A stretch of DNA of 64,000 nt from Chengkuizengella marina (GCF_009910845.1 NZ_SIJB01000014.1:19759-83758); one strand, 5' to 3'; counted from the stretch's first letter, positions 37,321-46,481 are shown. The notes: a model not told the origin generated them from the sequence alone. Numbers and translations: made by a program.

Positions 37321-38929
37321 CTTGATCCCCTACTTCCTCTGCATTTTTATTTTTGATGCCACCATCTTTTTCAACATTTTTTTTCACTTGAGTACCCATC
37401 CGCTTTTTATCTTGGACTGGTATATATTGAGGACGTTCAGTCATAAAAGGCCACGGAGCAGCGACTACCGTATCTTTTAAATCTTTAATTCTCAAAGGGG
37501 CCAAAGGGGTTAAATACGGTACACCAAATGATTTTAAATTTCCTAAATGTCCTAATAACAGCAGTAAACTCATAAAGATTCCAAAAATACCAAATAAAGA
37601 GGCTGCAAACATAATTGGAAATCGTAATAAACGTATGGCTATACCTGTGTTAAAAGTAGGGATAGTAAAGGATGCAATCCCGGTCACAGATACAACGATA
37701 ACCATAGGAGCGGAAACTATACCTGCTTCTACAGCAGCTTGACCAACAACCAATGCACCCAAAATACTTACAGCCTGGCCAATGGTTTTGGGTAATCGAA
37801 CACTGGCTTCTCTTAAGGCCTCAAATGTGACCTCCATAATTAAAGCTTCTACAATTGCTGGAAATGGAATCGCTTCGTGAGCTGCAATAATGCTTAGCAA
37901 CAAAGTAGTTGGTATTATATCTTGATGATAGGTTGTAAAGGCGATATAAAATGCTGGTGTTGTCAACGCAAGGAATAGGAATAAAAAACGAAGCCAGCGA
38001 ATGGCTGTTGCTACTATAAATCTTTCATAATAATCCTCACTGGCTTGTATTAAATTCAAAAATATGGTGGGTGCAATTAAAACATTAGGTGTACCATCCA
38101 CGATAATAGCAAACTTTCCTTGTAATAAAGCAGCTGAGACCGTATCTGGTCTTTCTGAATATCTAAATTGTGGAAAGGGTGAATATATATTATCTTGGAT
38201 TTGTTCCTCAATATATCCACTTTCAAGAACTCCATCCATATCAATCATGCTTAATCTTCGATCTACTTCCTTAATCAGATTAGGATCTATGATGTTATCG
38301 ATATAAACTAGAGAAATATCTGTACAGCTATATTTACCTATTTTATAAGCTTTGGTTTTTAAATGTGGTGTTTTTAACTTTCTTCGAATCATCGATGTAT
38401 TCACACGAAGATTTTCAATAAATCCTTCTCTAGGACCACGAATGGATGATTCCGTTTCTGGTTCTGAAATCGTACGTGTTTTAAAACCACGCATGCTAAC
38501 TAAGAGAGATTCAGTGTTTTTATCGATAAGAATGCCTAAATCCCCATTTAATATACTTAACATGAAATCAGAAAAATTGTTTTTTTCATTTACCTCTGCA
38601 AAAGGAAGTATAGATTCTTTAATTTGTGAAATGTCAGATATCTCAACTTTGCTTTCCATCATTGATTTCATAGCTTCTGTCATTAAATCATTATCTATCA
38701 TCCCATCCACAGAGACAGCAAGGGCATCAATTTCATCATTATCAACTCCATTTCCAATTTGAAACGATTTGATAACGACATCAGAACAATCTTTGAAATA
38801 TTCTTCAAGCATTTTTTTATTCGTTTCAAGTTCTGGTGAGATAAATACCCCTTTTAATTCTTCAAGGAACGAATAATCTAAATAAGATTTCTCTTGTTTT
38901 TTTTTATTTTTTTTATTAGAAAGAATCAT
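37313..38929 (-). CDS. GerA-family germinant receptor A subunit, operon 2
   Basis: A 538-residue A subunit. The soluble N-terminal domain carries SSIRGPREGFIENLRVNTSMIRRKL and YIDNIIDPNLIKEVDRRL; membrane helices follow, including HEAIPFPAIVEALIMEV and GQAVSILGALVVGQAAVEAGI. A basic, Lys-rich C-terminal tail (QDKKRMGTQVKKNVEKDGG) is longer than in operon 1. ATG 38929 follows GGGGGAAG. A weaker SigG-like pair (TGATAT, 16 bases, CATAACC) lies upstream and is only tentative. Confidence 0.92.
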   Translation of the reverse strand: MILSNKKNKKKQEKSYLDYSFLEELKGVFISPELETNKKMLEEYFKDCSDVVIKSFQIGNGVDNDEIDALAVSVDGMIDNDLMTEAMKSMMESKVEISDISQIKESILPFAEVNEKNNFSDFMLSILNGDLGILIDKNTESLLVSMRGFKTRTISEPETESSIRGPREGFIENLRVNTSMIRRKLKTPHLKTKAYKIGKYSCTDISLVYIDNIIDPNLIKEVDRRLSMIDMDGVLESGYIEEQIQDNIYSPFPQFRYSERPDTVSAALLQGKFAIIVDGTPNVLIAPTIFLNLIQASEDYYERFIVATAIRWLRFLFLFLALTTPAFYIAFTTYHQDIIPTTLLLSIIAAHEAIPFPAIVEALIMEVTFEALREASVRLPKTIGQAVSILGALVVGQAAVEAGIVSAPMVIVVSVTGIASFTIPTFNTGIAIRLLRFPIMFAASLFGIFGIFMSLLLLLGHLGNLKSFGVPYLTPLAPLRIKDLKDTVVAAPWPFMTERPQYIPVQDKKRMGTQVKKNVEKDGGIKNKNAEEVGDQGE

Positions 38930-39011
38930 ACTAACTTCCCCCAATTTTGCCAAAACAGTAGTAAGTTACAGGTTATGAAAGTATTTTCTCCAAATATCAC
39001 TACAATATGTA

Positions 39012-39899
39012 TTAGTTGGATAAGTGAGCTAATAAATGGTCAAGCTGTTGTGGTTTAACCTTTTGTATGAGGTCTCCTTCTTTTTTTAAGCGGTTCTCGA
39101 TATTTAAAAGATTAAAATCAGAAGGAATTAGATTTTTATTGATTTCATGCCAGAATAGAGGAGTAGAAACGGGGGCATGCTCTCGCGCTCTAGGTGTATA
39201 AGGAGCAGCTAATGTTTTTCCTTGCCAATGTTGTAAATAGTCAATATAGATAAGTTGCTTTCTATTTTTTTTGAGTCTTTCAATGGTAAATAAGTTTGGG
39301 TGTTTTTGTACTAAAAATTCACTAATAAACTGTCCCATTTTCCTCAATTGATCAAAACTATATTTTTGTTCAATAGGGATTACGATTTGTATTCCAGTTG
39401 CTCCAGAGGTTTTAGGTACAGATTGAATATGCAGTTTGTCCAGTAGCTCCCCTATAAAAAGGACAGCGTCTACTAATCTAGGTTCATTTTCTTTAGAAGG
39501 ATCAATGTCTATAACCCATTCAACGGGTAAAGATTGATTAATGTAATGAAAGGAGGGATGAAATTCTAGGCATGCTAAATTACCTAACCATAATAAAGTA
39601 GCTACATTATCCAAGTTTACATAATGGATGTTATGTAAATATGCAGTATTCACAAAATCAGGAGTTGGTTCAGGACAATTTTTTTGATAAAAAAAAGTCT
39701 TATCATTATAACCATGCGGAAATCTGATCGTGGTTAAATATCTATTTTTACAATATGTAAGGAGGAAAGGAGCAAGTTTTACTAACTTATGTAAATATTC
39801 AATTTTGGAAATGTTTGGCCATAAGGGTTTACTTGGATTGGAAATGAGTATCTCATGCCCTTCCACTTTCAAGGGTACTTTTTCTGTTGTTTTTGACAT
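39012..39899 (-). CDS. NHEJ primase-polymerase (LigD polymerase domain, stand-alone)
   Basis: A 295-residue archaeo-eukaryotic primase-type polymerase equal to the polymerase domain of LigD. Metal residues DID are in VEWVIDIDPSKEN, and the third Asp is in LIYIDYLQHWQGKTLAAPYT. The middle motif reads TSGATGIQIVIPI, with Gln where mycobacterial LigD has His. It would fill gaps and add ribonucleotides at double-strand breaks. GGAGGT precedes the ATG. In B. subtilis this domain is fused to the ligase; here it is a separate gene 18 bp after it. Confidence 0.88.
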   Translation of the reverse strand: MSKTTEKVPLKVEGHEILISNPSKPLWPNISKIEYLHKLVKLAPFLLTYCKNRYLTTIRFPHGYNDKTFFYQKNCPEPTPDFVNTAYLHNIHYVNLDNVATLLWLGNLACLEFHPSFHYINQSLPVEWVIDIDPSKENEPRLVDAVLFIGELLDKLHIQSVPKTSGATGIQIVIPIEQKYSFDQLRKMGQFISEFLVQKHPNLFTIERLKKNRKQLIYIDYLQHWQGKTLAAPYTPRAREHAPVSTPLFWHEINKNLIPSDFNLLNIENRLKKEGDLIQKVKPQQLDHLLAHLSN

Positions 39900-39917
39900 G
39901 AATTTACCTCCATAAAA

Positions 39918-40871
39918 CTAATACAAATGGTTGACATCAATGTACTCAATTTGAGGGTGGCGTAATACGCCATAGGATGTAATTTCTAATCCTTTAACTT
40001 TACATGGGAAAGGTTTTTTCAACCAAACCATGTGATCCCCCTTTAAATCCGAGGGTAAAGGAAAGAAAGAGGCATCATTCGAATGATGTACTTTGGAATA
40101 TAACAGTAGCGTTTCTTTCCATTGTTGATTTAACCCTAAAGAAACCTTGCCGAAGTAGTATCCATCACGTGCCATAACTAAACTGGAAAGTAAGTTGCCT
40201 TTTGTAGTGATTGCTACAATTTTAACGTCGAAATATAAGATCGTTTTTTTCTTAAACCAATCATTATGTTTTTTCCCTTCTTGATAAGAACTGCTTAACC
40301 TTTTACTGACAATGCCTTCCCATTGATATTTGTTAACCCAATCCCATAATACATGACCATCATAAAATAAGTCTGTTACAAAGAGGGAGGAAGTGGTTTC
40401 ATTGAAAAGTGTTTTCAGTTTTTGATAACGTTTGCTGTAAGGTTTTTTTCTCCAATCTATACCGCCTAAATAGAGTAGATCAAAAAGAACATATGAAACT
40501 GGATATTTGTTCTGTACAATGGTACTTTTGTTTTTTTCTCTTTGTAGTATTTTTTGAAAATTAGGTCTTTGAGTATCTTGATCAAAAACAATCATTTCCC
40601 CATCTAATAATATGGAATCTTTCATTTTTGACTGAAGAATGGACTGAAATACTGGATTCATAAAGAACTGTACAATTTCTGGATACGTTTCGTTTTTTAG
40701 GATCATTTTTTTAGAATATAGATCTACTCTTCCACCCTGAATGAAAGTTAAGATTCTTACGCCGTCCCATTTGAGTTGATAACCCCATTCATCACCTACA
40801 GGGATCTGTTCATTTGAGATCGGTGACATTGGTTTTATTGGAAGTTGTGTGGTTTTAACGCCTTCCTTCAT
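39918..40871 (-). CDS. ATP-dependent DNA ligase (LigD ligase domain, stand-alone)
   Basis: A 317-residue ATP-dependent ligase. The adenylated Lys is in QLKWDGVRILTF (motif KxDG), followed by LLDGEMIVFD (motif III), GIVSKRLSS (motif V) and a C-terminal OB fold. It seals breaks held by Ku. The gene starts 3 bp after the ku stop, and the polymerase gene follows, so the three form one NHEJ operon. The order ku-lig-pol is clear. Confidence 0.9.
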   Translation of the reverse strand: MKEGVKTTQLPIKPMSPISNEQIPVGDEWGYQLKWDGVRILTFIQGGRVDLYSKKMILKNETYPEIVQFFMNPVFQSILQSKMKDSILLDGEMIVFDQDTQRPNFQKILQREKNKSTIVQNKYPVSYVLFDLLYLGGIDWRKKPYSKRYQKLKTLFNETTSSLFVTDLFYDGHVLWDWVNKYQWEGIVSKRLSSSYQEGKKHNDWFKKKTILYFDVKIVAITTKGNLLSSLVMARDGYYFGKVSLGLNQQWKETLLLYSKVHHSNDASFFPLPSDLKGDHMVWLKKPFPCKVKGLEITSYGVLRHPQIEYIDVNHLY

Positions 40872-40874
40872 TTG

Positions 40875-41711
40875 TTATGATACTGTCTCTTTTTTGTTTG
40901 TTTTTGCTTTTTTAGATGTTTTTTTACTTGGTTTTTGCTCCCCTGTATCCATTGCATTTAGACTGGCTTGCAGAGCTGTCATCAAATCAATAACGTCTGC
41001 AGCTGGTTGTTTAGGTGCAATTTTGATCTCTTCTCCAGAAACTTTACTTTCAATTAACTCTAACAATTGTCCCCTGTAATCATCATGATATTTCTCAGGT
41101 TCAAAAGGTTTAGTTAATTGTTCAATAAGCATTTTTGCCATGGATAATTCGTTTTCCTTGACGTTCACATTTTCAGGAAGATTAGGAATTTTATCTATCG
41201 CTCTAATTTCATCAGGATAGTAGATGGTTTCCAGTGTGATACATTTATCTATGACTCTTAAAGCTGCGAGACTGCTTTTGGAACGTATAGATATTTTAGC
41301 TATTCCGATTTTCCCACTTTCCTTCATCGCTTCTAATAATAAAGAATATGCATTTGCTCCTGTTTCTCCAGGTGATAAATAATATGTTTTTTGAAAATAA
41401 ATTGGATCAATTTCTTCTAATTGTACAAAATCAAGAATTTGTATTTCTTTTGTTGTTTCCGATTCAAGCTGCTCTAACTCTTCTTTTTCGAAAAGAACAA
41501 ATTTTCCTTTTTCATATTCGTATCCTTTTGTAATGGACTCCCAATCTACTTCTTCATCACAATGTTTGCATTTCCGAACATAACTGATTGGAGTTCCACA
41601 ATCCTTGTGAATATATCTCATGGATATACTTTTATCTTCCGTTGCTGAGAACATTTTGATTGGTACATGTACAAGACCGAAGCTAATAGCTCCTTTCCAC
41701 ATCGTATGCAT
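40875..41711 (-). CDS. ku: Ku DNA-end-binding protein
   Basis: A 278-residue bacterial Ku. The N-terminus MHTMWKGAISFGLVHVPIKM is diagnostic, with DCGTPISYVRKCKHCDEEVDWE holding a Cys-rich loop. The core ends near residue 255 and is followed by a Lys-rich tail (KKTSKKAKTNKKE), typical of bacterial Ku and thought to aid DNA threading. AAAGGAGG precedes the ATG. Ku recruits the ligase encoded next. NHEJ in spore-formers protects dormant DNA. Confidence 0.95.
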   Translation of the reverse strand: MHTMWKGAISFGLVHVPIKMFSATEDKSISMRYIHKDCGTPISYVRKCKHCDEEVDWESITKGYEYEKGKFVLFEKEELEQLESETTKEIQILDFVQLEEIDPIYFQKTYYLSPGETGANAYSLLLEAMKESGKIGIAKISIRSKSSLAALRVIDKCITLETIYYPDEIRAIDKIPNLPENVNVKENELSMAKMLIEQLTKPFEPEKYHDDYRGQLLELIESKVSGEEIKIAPKQPAADVIDLMTALQASLNAMDTGEQKPSKKTSKKAKTNKKETVS

Positions 41712-41980
41712 TTAAACATTCCTCCTTTAATTTGTAATGATCTCTAGTTACGTGATGCTTTGAAAGTCTCGCAATAAATGAATTTTTCATGTGATTACAT
41801 CTATAAATATCCGTTTTTGCATTTGAGTTTGCTAATTGAAGTTATTTTCATAATTCTTGTATTCATTATTTACATTGTCAAATAAAATTAACCGTATCTT
41901 GCGTCATGTAATGTAATGATAAAAATAATGGGGAGTGGGTATCATTAAAACAAGGGATTGCTTGATGAAAAAATATCGTA
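41712..41980. other. Intergenic region upstream of ku
   Basis: Divergent-type spacer between ku (minus) and the 66-aa gene (plus). It must hold both promoters, but I could not find a convincing SigA or SigG pair for ku. A strong inverted repeat at its right end is listed separately. Confidence 0.4.
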
Positions 41981-42009
41981 TGCAATGAATGGGCATCCCA
42001 TTCATTGCA
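41981..42009. repeat. Perfect 13-bp inverted repeat before the 66-aa gene
   Basis: TGCAATGAATGGG (41981-41993) and CCCATTCATTGCA (41997-42009) are exact reverse complements with a 3-nt loop. The repeat ends six bases before the AGGAGG ribosome binding site, and no T run follows. It could be an operator or an RNA hairpin affecting translation. Confidence 0.5.
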
Positions 42010-42028
42010 AATATAGGAGGTAATGATT

Positions 42029-42229
42029 TTGACTAAACATAATGAGACAGAAAATAATGAAGCGCAAAACGAAGGAAGAGAAAAACATTTTATGGATATT
42101 GATCGTATGGTGAATGAGGGGTTAGGAGGAGGGCATGTAACCCTACAAAACGGACTCATCGATGAATCAACAACAGATACAATGGAAGATGAAAAGAGTG
42201 ATATTAAAGAAAAATCTTTCGGTGAATAA
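42029..42229 (+). CDS. Small acidic hydrophilic protein, unknown
   Basis: Not assigned to a named family. The 66-residue product is very polar, with a central motif FMDIDRMVNEGLGGGHVTLQ and an acidic tail. TTG 42029 is preferred since AGGAGG ends eight bases upstream; ATG 42023 is only two bases from it. It lies just before sspH and may be spore-related, but only position suggests this. Confidence 0.6.
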   Translation: MTKHNETENNEAQNEGREKHFMDIDRMVNEGLGGGHVTLQNGLIDESTTDTMEDEKSDIKEKSFGE

Positions 42230-42232
42230 GGG

Positions 42233-42262
42233 TGTATCAATGTAATACTATAATCATTAATA
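42233..42262 (+). promoter_or_regulatory. Candidate SigG promoter of sspH
   Basis: TGTATC (42233-42238) and CATTAATA (42255-42262) are spaced by 16 bases, close to the SigG pattern. It overlaps the stop region of the upstream gene and ends 12 bp before sspH. Confidence 0.35.
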
Positions 42263-42274
42263 TGGAGGTTACCT

Positions 42275-42457
42275 ATGGATATAGAAAGAGCACAGGAAAT
42301 ATTTCATTCTGAAGCAAAAATTAATGTGTATTTAAATGGAAAGGAAGTTTGGATTGATAAAGTTGATCGTGTAAACAATTGCGCAAGTATTCACGAAGTA
42401 AATAATCCAAATGAACAAGAAACCGTAGAAATCACAAAATTAAAAGAACTACAATAA
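42275..42457 (+). CDS. sspH: H-type small acid-soluble spore protein
   Basis: A 60-residue SspH-family protein: MDIERAQEIFHSEAKINVYLNG matches the pattern MNxxRAxEIxxSxxxINVxxxG, followed by VWIDKVDRVNNCASIHEVNNP. It is a minor spore core protein, normally made in the forespore. TGGAGGTTACC precedes the ATG. Followed by a clear terminator. Marks the organism as a spore-former. Confidence 0.85.
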   Translation: MDIERAQEIFHSEAKINVYLNGKEVWIDKVDRVNNCASIHEVNNPNEQETVEITKLKELQ

Positions 42458-42496
42458 GCGAATTCCTTGAAACAATACTTTTTATAGAAAGATGAG

Positions 42497-42544
42497 AAAT
42501 CCCGAATGAAGTTTGTCCCTTTTCATTATGGGATTTTTTATTTT
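42497..42544 (+). terminator. Terminator after sspH
   Basis: AAATCCC (42497-42503) pairs with GGGATTT (42530-42536), with an inner ATGAA/TTCAT pair, followed by a long T-rich run. Confidence 0.75.
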
Positions 42545-42664
42545 TTCTTACATGCTTATTTATTAAAAAGTTGATGATGTCGTAGGATGGTGCTTTTGTG
42601 GGTCAAATTAGTTATAATTAGAGGCAGCTAGAAACTTGAATGTTTAATTTTAGTAGGTGATTCT

Positions 42665-43690
42665 TTGAGTTCATTAGATGAATTTGCATTAATTCAATCT
42701 TTAAATTATAAAAAACAATCTAACAATTTTCATAATAAACTCGGAGTCATAAAGGGCATAGGGGATGATGCCGCTGTTGTACAAACCCGGTCAGGTTCGC
42801 AGCTTGTCATGACCTGTGATACGATGGTGGAAACGATTCATTTCAATCCATATACAATGTTAGATGAAGATGTTGGTTATAAAGCAATGGCATCCAATTT
42901 AAGTGATATTGCGGCAATGGGGGCTATACCAAAGTATGCTCTTATTTCTTTAAGCATACCTAAGCATTACTCTACATTTCGATTAAAAAAAATATATAAA
43001 GGACTTTATGAGTGCGCAAACTATTTTGAAATTGCAGTGATTGGCGGTGATACAACGAAATCACCTAAACATTTAAATATCTCTATCACTTTAGTAGGTG
43101 AAGTTGAATCAAATCAGGCACTATTCCGTTCAAATGCGAAGGTGAATGACCTAGTATTCACCACAGGTTATTTAGGATGCTCAGCAGCAGGGCTGGATTA
43201 TTTATTGAAAGTGAAACAGAAACAACTTATGCTTGGCCAAATTCCAATGAACTTTCTTCCACTTGTGAAACAGCACAGAAGACCAACTCCTCAAATTAAA
43301 GCAGGTCGCATTCTTCTTCAATCTAGGAGATGTCATGCTTTAAACGATGTTAGTGATGGATTATCAAGTGAGGCTTCGGAGATTTGTGAGGCATCTAATG
43401 TTGGGTTTTTATTTGACGAAGTGAAGTTACCCATACATCCCCAATTAAGAGAGTATGGTCAACTCATAGGAAAGAGCCCACTTGATTGGATTATGTATGG
43501 TGGGGAGGACTATCAATTGCTTGGAACGGTTTCAAAAGCGGATGTGGTACATATACAGAATCGCTTTCAACAAGAAGGAATTCCATTTTTTATTGTAGGA
43601 GAAGTCGTAGCTCAAAAGGGTGTGCAGATGAAAGATGCATACGGTAATATAAAAAAAATACATAAAAAAGGGTATAATCATTTTAATTAG
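42665..43690 (+). CDS. thiL: Thiamine-monophosphate kinase
   Basis: ThiL (341 aa) makes thiamine diphosphate from the monophosphate. Motifs: KGIGDDAAVV near the N-terminus, MTCDTMVETIHF, AMASNLSDIAAMGA, GGDTTKSP and NDVSDGLSSEASEIC. The start is TTG 42665 after TAGGTGAT. It heads the run thiL-tsaE-tsaB-rimI-tsaD, a common Bacillales order. No TPP riboswitch is visible upstream. Length is normal. Confidence 0.93.
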   Translation: MSSLDEFALIQSLNYKKQSNNFHNKLGVIKGIGDDAAVVQTRSGSQLVMTCDTMVETIHFNPYTMLDEDVGYKAMASNLSDIAAMGAIPKYALISLSIPKHYSTFRLKKIYKGLYECANYFEIAVIGGDTTKSPKHLNISITLVGEVESNQALFRSNAKVNDLVFTTGYLGCSAAGLDYLLKVKQKQLMLGQIPMNFLPLVKQHRRPTPQIKAGRILLQSRRCHALNDVSDGLSSEASEICEASNVGFLFDEVKLPIHPQLREYGQLIGKSPLDWIMYGGEDYQLLGTVSKADVVHIQNRFQQEGIPFFIVGEVVAQKGVQMKDAYGNIKKIHKKGYNHFN

Positions 43691-43709
43691 ATAGGCTGGA
43701 GTGAATACA

Positions 43710-44195
43710 TTGAATCAAGCAAGTAGTTTTCGATTTCATGCTTTATCAGAAAAAGATACAAAGCGGTTAGCTCATGAAATTGCAAAAAACGTACAAGCAG
43801 GAAATGTGATTACATTAGATGGGGATCTAGGTGCAGGAAAAACCACATTTTCTCAAGCATTTGCAAAAGAAATTGGGATTACAGAGATTGTTAATAGTCC
43901 TACTTTTGTGTTGATTAAAGAATATCAAGGACAGGAGTTACCCTTATATCATATGGACGTTTACCGTTTATCTATAGAAGAAGCGGATGAATTAGGTTTA
44001 GATGAATATTTTTATGGAAATGGTGTTTGTTTAGTGGAGTGGTCAAGTAAAATTACTGAACTGCTTCCAGAACATCGTCTGGAATTGTACATTACTCATT
44101 TGGGTGATCAAGAGCGGAATTTTGAGATTACTCCAAAAGGTGATATATATATTCAATGGTGTGAAAAGTTGAAAAACAGTGGGGTGATTTCATGA
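43710..44195 (+). CDS. tsaE: tRNA t6A synthesis ATPase TsaE
   Basis: TsaE (161 aa) is the ATPase of the TsaBDE complex that makes N6-threonylcarbamoyladenosine at A37 of ANN-decoding tRNAs. Walker A is GDLGAGKTTFSQAF, and NSPTFVLIKEYQG with HMDVYRL and LVEWSSK are family motifs. I use TTG 43710, eight bases after GGAG; GTG 43701 overlaps that site. It overlaps tsaB by four bases. Confidence 0.93.
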   Translation: MNQASSFRFHALSEKDTKRLAHEIAKNVQAGNVITLDGDLGAGKTTFSQAFAKEIGITEIVNSPTFVLIKEYQGQELPLYHMDVYRLSIEEADELGLDEYFYGNGVCLVEWSSKITELLPEHRLELYITHLGDQERNFEITPKGDIYIQWCEKLKNSGVIS

Positions 44196-44962
44196 AAATA
44201 GGACAAACACTTAATCATTTGTCAAATAATTTTATGCTTTGTATGGATACTTCAACTTCAGATCTCACTGTTGCTGTACTACAAAATGATCAATGTTTAA
44301 AAGAAATTCGAGTGAAGGCAGAAAGAAGTCATTCCATACAATTAATTCCTTGTATCCAAAAATTACTTAGTGATGTAGATCTTAAGATGAGAGATTTGAA
44401 CTGTATAGCAGCTGGACAGGGTCCAGGTTCATATACTGGAGTTCGAATCGCAGTTACTGTTGCAAAAACGCTAGCATGGACATTACATATCCCTTTATTT
44501 GGCGTTTCCAGTTTAGAAGGTTTATCTTATGGGATTAACAGGGAAATGAAATTAAATGAACTGGGTTCAAACGGGTTGGATAACTGGATTATCCCTATAT
44601 TAAATGCACGTAGGGGGCAGGTGTATACAGCACTATATGAATTTAAAGAAAACGGTCACGAAAATAGATTACCTGATGGTATCAGACTGATGGAAACATG
44701 GGTTCAACAAATCCACGAGTACCTAGAATCACAATCCTCTTCTAAACAAATTACTTTTGTAGGTGATGTTGAACAATTTAAAGCAGAGATTTCCAGATTA
44801 GAGCAGGTATCTGGTCAAAAAATGAATTGTTATGAAAAACATATGAATGCTTATGATATTGGACTACTTGCTTTTAAACAAAGGGATCGAAGTAAAATAA
44901 AGGAACCACATCATTTTATACCCAACTATACCCAATTAGCTGAAGCAGAAAAAAATTTATGA
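44192..44962 (+). CDS. tsaB: tRNA t6A synthesis protein TsaB
   Basis: TsaB (256 aa) is the ASKHA-fold partner of TsaD. MDTSTSDLTVAVLQ, QGPGSYTGVRIAVTVAKTLAW and INARRGQVYTALYEF-like NARRGQVYTALYEF are typical. The first 15 residues before FMLCMDTST are longer than in many homologues. It starts in the tsaE stop (ATGA) and ends in the rimI start, so the cluster is fully coupled. Confidence 0.93.
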   Translation: MKIGQTLNHLSNNFMLCMDTSTSDLTVAVLQNDQCLKEIRVKAERSHSIQLIPCIQKLLSDVDLKMRDLNCIAAGQGPGSYTGVRIAVTVAKTLAWTLHIPLFGVSSLEGLSYGINREMKLNELGSNGLDNWIIPILNARRGQVYTALYEFKENGHENRLPDGIRLMETWVQQIHEYLESQSSSKQITFVGDVEQFKAEISRLEQVSGQKMNCYEKHMNAYDIGLLAFKQRDRSKIKEPHHFIPNYTQLAEAEKNL

Positions 44963-45462
44963 AACGAACCTTTACTGATGTTGAAAGGAAACAATCCATG
45001 GAACGTTTAAGTCGATCGATGACGATAGCTGACATAAAGCAAGTTCATGAGATAGAATCTGAGGTGTTTACAACCCCATGGACGGAGCAAGCATTTTACA
45101 ATGAGCTTTTGAACAATCATTTTGCACGTTATCAAGTCATTGAGATGGATGGAATCATTGCAGCGTATGGTGGCATGTGGACAGTGATAGATGAGGCACA
45201 TATTACAAATATAGCAGTTCGTAATCAATATCGTGGTCAAAAATTGGGAGAACAGTTGGTTGAGGAAATGAAAGAGAATGCATTGTCTCTAGGAATGAAG
45301 AAAATGACGTTAGAAGTAAGAGTTTCTAACGAAATTGCGATTCATCTTTATAAGAAATTAGGATTTTATGAAGCAGGTATTCGTAAAGGCTATTACACAG
45401 ATAATCATGAAGATGCACTGATTATGTGGGTAGATTTGAACCAAAAGGATGGAGCAAAATGA
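44959..45462 (+). CDS. rimI: Ribosomal protein S18-alanine N-acetyltransferase
   Basis: A GNAT-family acetyltransferase of 167 residues. The acetyl-CoA loop is NQYRGQKLGEQLVEEM, followed by EVRVSNEIAIHLYKKLGFYEAGIRKGYY, the RimI hallmark. About 20 extra N-terminal residues precede MTIADIKQVHEIE. Overlaps tsaB and tsaD by four bases each. Confidence 0.92.
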   Translation: MKRTFTDVERKQSMERLSRSMTIADIKQVHEIESEVFTTPWTEQAFYNELLNNHFARYQVIEMDGIIAAYGGMWTVIDEAHITNIAVRNQYRGQKLGEQLVEEMKENALSLGMKKMTLEVRVSNEIAIHLYKKLGFYEAGIRKGYYTDNHEDALIMWVDLNQKDGAK

Positions 45463-46481
45463 CAATCACAATTTTAGCAGTAGAAACGAGCTGCGATGAA
45501 ACTTCTGTGTCCATAGTACAGAATGGAAAAAAAGTTTGTTCGAACGTTGTTTCAAGTCAAATGGAAACACATGAGAAATTCGGGGGTGTTGTACCTGAAA
45601 TTGCTTCAAGGAAACATGTTGAAACGATTACTTTAATTATGGAAGAAGCCATTAAACAAGCAAATATAGATGCAAAGGATCTATCAGCCGTTGCTGTGAC
45701 TCAGGGGCCCGGTTTAGTTGGGTCATTAATTGTAGGTATGGTTGCTGCAAAAGCTTTTGCCTGTGCTCTTGATCTACCTTTGATTGGTGTCCATCATATT
45801 GCAGGTCATATATATGCTAACCAGTTAGTACATGATTTAGAATATCCTTTAATGTCTTTAGTTGTATCTGGAGGGCACACTGAATTGGTTTACATGGAAG
45901 CACCGGGTTCATTTAAAATTATAGGACAAACACGTGATGATGCAGTAGGAGAAGCTTACGATAAAGTAGCTAGAGCGCTAGGTCTTCCATATCCAGGAGG
46001 ACCCTATGTGGATAAACTGGCACAGGAATCTGATGCAGAAATCAAATTACCCAGAGCTTGGTTAGAAGCAAATTCATATGATTTTAGTTTTAGCGGGTTA
46101 AAATCAGCAGTATTATCAGTAGTTAATCAAGCAAAAATGAAAAGGGAAGTTTTAAATAAAGCACATGTTGCTCTTGGTTTTCAAAATTCTGTAATAGATG
46201 TTTTAGTTGAAAAATCTTTGAGAGCGGTAAGGCAATTCAATGCGAAACAGTTACTTTTAGCTGGCGGCGTAGCGGCAAACAAAGGATTAAGACAAGCATT
46301 ACAAACTCGCTGTGAAAAAGAAGGGATTCCTTTACTTATCCCTCCTCTAGACCTTTGCACAGATAATGCAGCGATGATTGGAGCAGCAGCTTTCTTAAAA
46401 TGGGAAAAACAAGACTTCAGTTCGATGGACTTGAAATCAGAAGCTCGTCTTCCATTAGAAAACTGGATCACAGTTGATTAA
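45459..46481 (+). CDS. tsaD: tRNA t6A threonylcarbamoyltransferase TsaD
   Basis: TsaD (340 aa; formerly Gcp) transfers threonylcarbamoyl to tRNA A37. N-terminal ILAVETSCDETSVSIV, metal ligands in HHIAGHIYANQL, VSGGHTELVYM, and GGVAANKGLR near the C-terminus. ATG 45459 follows GGATGGAG and overlaps rimI by four bases. In B. subtilis the region after this gene (gcp-ydiF) holds a DnaA-box cluster; one is also seen here. Confidence 0.95.
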   Translation: MTITILAVETSCDETSVSIVQNGKKVCSNVVSSQMETHEKFGGVVPEIASRKHVETITLIMEEAIKQANIDAKDLSAVAVTQGPGLVGSLIVGMVAAKAFACALDLPLIGVHHIAGHIYANQLVHDLEYPLMSLVVSGGHTELVYMEAPGSFKIIGQTRDDAVGEAYDKVARALGLPYPGGPYVDKLAQESDAEIKLPRAWLEANSYDFSFSGLKSAVLSVVNQAKMKREVLNKAHVALGFQNSVIDVLVEKSLRAVRQFNAKQLLLAGGVAANKGLRQALQTRCEKEGIPLLIPPLDLCTDNAAMIGAAAFLKWEKQDFSSMDLKSEARLPLENWITVD

